Below the pieces are notes generated by a model, which was not told the DNA's origin, did no database searches, and was given only the letters and a program-made list of their open reading frames with translations. Below, piece after piece: positions 58,626 through 61,991 of a stretch of DNA of 61,991 bases. Numbering within the stretch: position 1 is the first letter of the stretch; the number at the start of each line of letters is the position of its first letter. The DNA comes from Ectocarpus siliculosus (taxonomy: Eukaryota > Sar > Phaeophyceae > Ectocarpales > Ectocarpaceae). Position numbers and translations under genes: made by a program. The stretch lies in assembly GCA_000310025.1 (NCBI GenBank), contig FN648699.1, forward strand, positions 11,251-73,241. Reading direction: 5' to 3'.

Positions 58626-60767
58626 CTAGTTGAAGGTGTATCCCGCGCCAAGGAGGTCGTTGATCACGTAGGGCTTGTTGTTCAGCTCCTCGTGCACCAT
58701 CAGAGCCAGGATGCCCATCTGTGCCGCGCGCCCGTTGTTCAGCTCGATCGCGCGCTTCGACGCCTGGGTCTCCTCCGACATCGCGTCCCACGAGGACCCG
58801 AACGGGTTGCCGCCCAGGGTGAAGTCTCCGGGGAACGAGCCCTCCACGTTCTTCATCACAGCCAGCTCAAGGAAGCCGATGAACGCGAAGATCTGGGCGA
58901 GGCCCGCCGGGGGGATCTTCGACAGAGCGGCCACGCCGTTCGGCATGTCCGCGAACGACAGGTTCGCCGAGTTCGAGAGCATGCCGGGGAGCCGGGTGTT
59001 CTGCTGGGTCAGGTGACCGGCGATGGCGAGCATAGCGATGCGCCCGTGCTTCACCTCCACGTACCGGAGGCGCTCGAACCGCTCCTGGTCGGCGTCCTCG
59101 AGGAGGCCGAGCGGGTCCCAGAATCCGAGGGGGGGCTGCGCGCCGATCTCCGACTCGAACGACATCTTCATGGCCGAGGACGACTTGGCCGGGGTGGCGA
59201 CGGCGGCGCCGTTGAACGCGCTGTGGTGTATAGTTGGTGGGGGTGGTCGAAAGTGGGGGAAAACAGTGAAACGGGAAGGACAGGAAAGGAGGGAAAACGG
59301 GGACAGGGATTAGATTCTGGAAACCATGTTCAAGCAGATTGAAAAGCTGAGAGCAGGCACGGGCGGATCATTTCAACGGTTCAAGACTCCCTCTCAGCAA
59401 GTTCAAGAATATTTCCAAAGGACCTGACGTTCAGCATGAAAGGGGCAAGTAATCGTGAGCGGAATGCGTAACAATTGTATGTAAGTACAACGGAGGCGTT
59501 CGGTCGTGACAAGGCCCTGTGTGGCGACTATTTCACGTCTTCCGTTGTGGGGAACGAAAAGCTTCGCCATGGGAAAGGTGTAACCATCCATTTGTTTCTT
59601 TCTTCAGAAATCGCAACGAACCCATCCTTATCTGTAGAAAAGAATGAGTCTACGATAGACGCAACGCATTCATAGCGTGAGCGGAAGCTACCTGTATTTC
59701 TGCGAAAGTCCCGAGCAGCATACAGCGATATCTCCGCTATGGGTAACAGCCTCAGCGAGACAGTTTCGTAGCCGTCGTGTATCTCTCTGTTCTCTGTACG
59801 CTATGCTGGGAGGTGTAGAAGGAAGCTGTTGGGACCATTGTGGTTGTTCGGGCATGCTAATTGGATTACCGTTGTGAGATCGTGGAACCCTTACCGTACT
59901 GGATGAAAAAATAGCTCGTCTGGTGGCCTCGTGCAACCTTCAAAATCTTTTTGCCTTCATGTGTAGCATATAGGAACTACTGTAGTCCCTACGCAGCTCC
60001 GAGTGGGTTCCAATGTTCGTCGAGTGAAGGGCCTCGTGCAACCTTCAAAATCCTTTTGCCTTCATGTGTAGCATATAGGAACTACTGTATGTCCCTACGC
60101 AGCTCCGAGTGGGTTCCAATGTTCGTGGAGTGAAGGCAAGCACCGCAAGAGGAAATGCGGAAAACGCTGGTTTGTGGCTCCCCCATAGATGCCCATTTGT
60201 ATGCATAATAAAGAGCAGTGGGAAAAGGGTGTTGCGAGGATGTCCGCGAACACATGAAAAAGACGAAAGAACAAAAAAGCGAGGTGCTCCTGTTCGCGAA
60301 ATCCGCGCGAAACCAGAGGTTCAACAACAGCTGACACGTGAGATACGTTGGGGGACTTGGGAGTGTTCAGTGAAATCGACGGAGCCTCGTGAGTCTTCAA
60401 ACCCGAGCGTCGTCAGCAGTGTGTAACAGCCTTCCTTATCTCAGAGCAATGAAACTCGGGTCGTTGTGGCAAGACGGCCTCGTGTGTTGCAACGAGCGAG
60501 GTATCATACGAGTGAGTACGTACGCACATGCAGATGGGTTCTGGCCCAAGATTATTTAGTTGATACAACTCGCTGTCCCCACACCATACGCACCGAGCCG
60601 CTGCTACCGAACCGCTGCTAGAAAAAGCGCGTGGGAGAAAAGGAAGGGTAGAATACAAGTACGAGAGGTAGCGATCCAGCAACCTGAAACAACAGCTGAT
60701 CTCACCTGGGTGCCACGAAGGCTTGGGCTCCGGCCACGCAGGCAGCGGCTACAACGCAGGACTTCAT
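58626..60767 (-). CDS. LHCF: LHC5: fucoxanthin chlorophyll a/c-binding protein, complete two-exon gene
   Basis: Exon 1 is 60767-60706 and exon 2 is 59220-58626. The encoded 218 residues are identical to the other copies. The stop is TAG followed by ATTTCTAGTCCGTGCGTC, closely matching the 3' end of LHC1 (ATTACTAGTCCGTGCGTC), and similarity continues through about 58060-58420 versus 1740-2050 in opposite orientation. The intron (59221-60705) contains two tandem copies of a 105-base unit (59925-60134). Upstream of the core promoter the distal region appears twice (about 61020-61190 and 61240-61410). Confidence 0.97.
59925..60134. repeat. 105-base tandem duplication in LHC5 intron
   Basis: Two copies (from 59925 and 60030) of a unit with GGCCTCGTGCAACC, TGTAGCATATAGG and GAGTGGGTTCCAATG differ at only a few positions. 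The GAGTGGGTTCCAATG segment is related to the LHC3 intron at about 9430-9450. Confidence 0.9.
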
Positions 60768-60920
60768 CTTGATGTGAGGAGGTGGTGGGAAGAGAAAGGT
60801 GTAGGATGTGGTGGGCAGAAAACGGAGTGAGCGAAGGTGGAGGGGGCGTGGGCTGTCAATTCGGAGAGAAGGTCGAACAGCCGCCATCCAGATGACATCA
60901 ACCACAGCTCGGCCAATCAC
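60768..60920 (-). promoter_or_regulatory. LHC5 core promoter block
   Basis: Read on the minus strand: the conserved block is at 60920-60891 with one change (GTGGTTGATG for GTAGTTGATG), the initiator-like CTCACTCC at 60831-60824, and the ATG at 60767. Two distal ACGT-type copies follow, near 61126-61140 and 61376-61390, because the distal region is duplicated. Confidence 0.6.
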
Positions 60921-61991
60921 AGGCCGCGGGACTGTGGTTCACGAGCTCAGGGTTAGTTTCGCCGCATTATTCGTGCGCGAGGCCCGACCCACTGCTGTCT
61001 TGGCGGTTGTGAGATCTTCGCCGTGCGTTTCTTGCGGAAACAGGGTGTTGCTTCTGCGCCAAACGCTCTGACGTTCGAAGCAGTTGGATCTACAATCTCT
61101 CTTTATGTTTACCAGCTTGCGAGCTGTGTCCGCGTCATCCCGTGTCACGCGATCCGGGTTTTGGTTGTTTTGGGGCGATATTGAAGAAACTCGCGCGTCG
61201 GAGCTACTGGTGTAAAGATAGTATACTTCGCCGTTGTTGACATCTTGTCAGCTTGTGTTTCTTGCGGAGCCAGGCTGGCAGTAGTGTTTTTGCTCCAAGC
61301 GCTCTGAGATTCGAAACAATTCGGCCTATCTCTTTCTTCCTTCACCAGCGTCCGAGCGAGCGCGAGTCCCTGATGTGTCCACGTCATGAATATGTCACAT
61401 CACCAACCGCGAAGCTCCGTGAGATATTCGGCGAGTCGCATGAAGGGTGCGCTGCATCCTGCTAAGGGTGTTCGGCATCTTGTGCTTACTCCCTTGGGTA
61501 CGGACGACAGCTGCGTATGTATGACTTAATTTATTTCCTGGAGCTTTCACTTCCAGAGACAGTTGTAAGCACTGTGTAACTAACTGCCTCGAGGATGCTT
61601 CACCATTATAACACAACGTGGTGCGATCATCCCCCTTGCGCGGAGTGAGGGTTATCGACCCCGCACAACATGATCTACTCGACCACCATTATGGTTACCG
61701 CAAAAAAATAAAAACAGAGGTAAAAAACAAAAAACGGCAACCTGGTTGCCGAGTTCACGAAGTGAATTGGCTTGTTTTTCAACGTTGTTGCCAAGCGACG
61801 AAAACAAACCCAATCCCGACGGCAAACACCGAGGGGAGTGCTTGTTTTACAACGTCGTTGCCAAGCGACAAAAACCCAACCCCGATGGCAAACACCGGGG
61901 GGGGGGGGGGGGGGGGGGGGCGCCGAAAAAAACCCCTCTGCCCCCGGCTTGGGTGGGGGAGCCCGTCCAAAGCCGAAAAAAAAAGGAGGTT
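60921..61991. other. LHC5 distal upstream region to window end
   Basis: Two tandem-like copies of the distal LHC promoter region lie at about 61020-61190 and 61240-61410. A 70-base unit repeats twice at 61771-61900 (CTTGTTTT then CAACG and GTTGCCAAGCGAC), then a long G run and a purine-rich end. No coding sequence is visible. Confidence 0.5.
61771..61900. repeat. 70-base tandem duplication at the window end
   Basis: Copies from 61771 and 61841 share CTTGTTTT, CAACG, GTTGCCAAGCGAC and GGCAAACACCG. A G homopolymer follows. Confidence 0.75.

Noticed and set aside
61901-61991. Proline-rich coding end
   Set aside because: G homopolymer and low-complexity sequence at the window edge.

Overview
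This is nuclear DNA from a photosynthetic stramenopile, most likely a brown alga of the Ectocarpus type. The evidence is five copies of a fucoxanthin chlorophyll a/c-binding protein gene with a heterokont bipartite plastid-targeting leader, long introns with GT-AG borders (a few GC-AG), GC-rich exons in more neutral introns, many small non-autonomous repeats, and two runs of N that mark scaffold gaps. I saw no tRNA, rRNA, CRISPR array, prokaryotic operon or viral gene.

Layout. Three light-harvesting genes lie on the plus strand at the left (LHC1 936-1530, exon 2 only; LHC2 4013-6357; LHC3 8542-10545). Two lie on the minus strand at the right (LHC4 52769-55348; LHC5 58626-60767). The two groups face each other. 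LHC3 resembles LHC4 in its 3' flank and LHC1 resembles LHC5, so the window reads as a large, eroded inverted repeat around about 42 kb of unrelated single-copy sequence. All complete copies encode the same 218-residue protein.

The interior genes are all on the minus strand. The first (14489-27838, 15 exons, about 1008 residues by my splice model) is a family X DNA polymerase with an unusual architecture: an FHA domain of the PNKP/aprataxin kind, a long acidic/low-complexity linker, a BRCT domain, then the 8-kDa, fingers, palm and thumb domains. All three catalytic aspartates are present, but the lysine used as the dRP-lyase nucleophile in Pol beta and Pol lambda is alanine. Three of its introns begin with tandem repeats that copy the preceding 5' splice site. 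The second gene (about 32778-36391) is a septin GTPase with an altered G3 motif and a probable hydrophobic tail disturbed by a one-base frameshift. A small unassigned terminal exon sits at 38562-38715. The third clear gene (40226-49457, nine exons, 794 residues) is a ferric reductase/NADPH oxidase superfamily membrane protein with bis-heme, FAD and NADPH modules.

The polymerase, septin and reductase do not form an obvious pathway; their shared strand is the only link visible. The LHC copies are tied together by a conserved promoter block (inverted CCAAT, a bZIP-like TGATGTCATC, and an initiator-like CTCACTCC) and by a short hairpin repeat found only in the LHC arms. Intergenic and intronic space is filled with MITE-like elements, a SINE-like element ending in (AAC)n, and several local tandem duplications.

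Exon borders were placed by eye from splice consensus, reading phase and family conservation. For the polymerase and the reductase the exon lengths sum exactly to whole codons, which supports the models; the polymerase exon 5 end and several septin borders are the weakest points.
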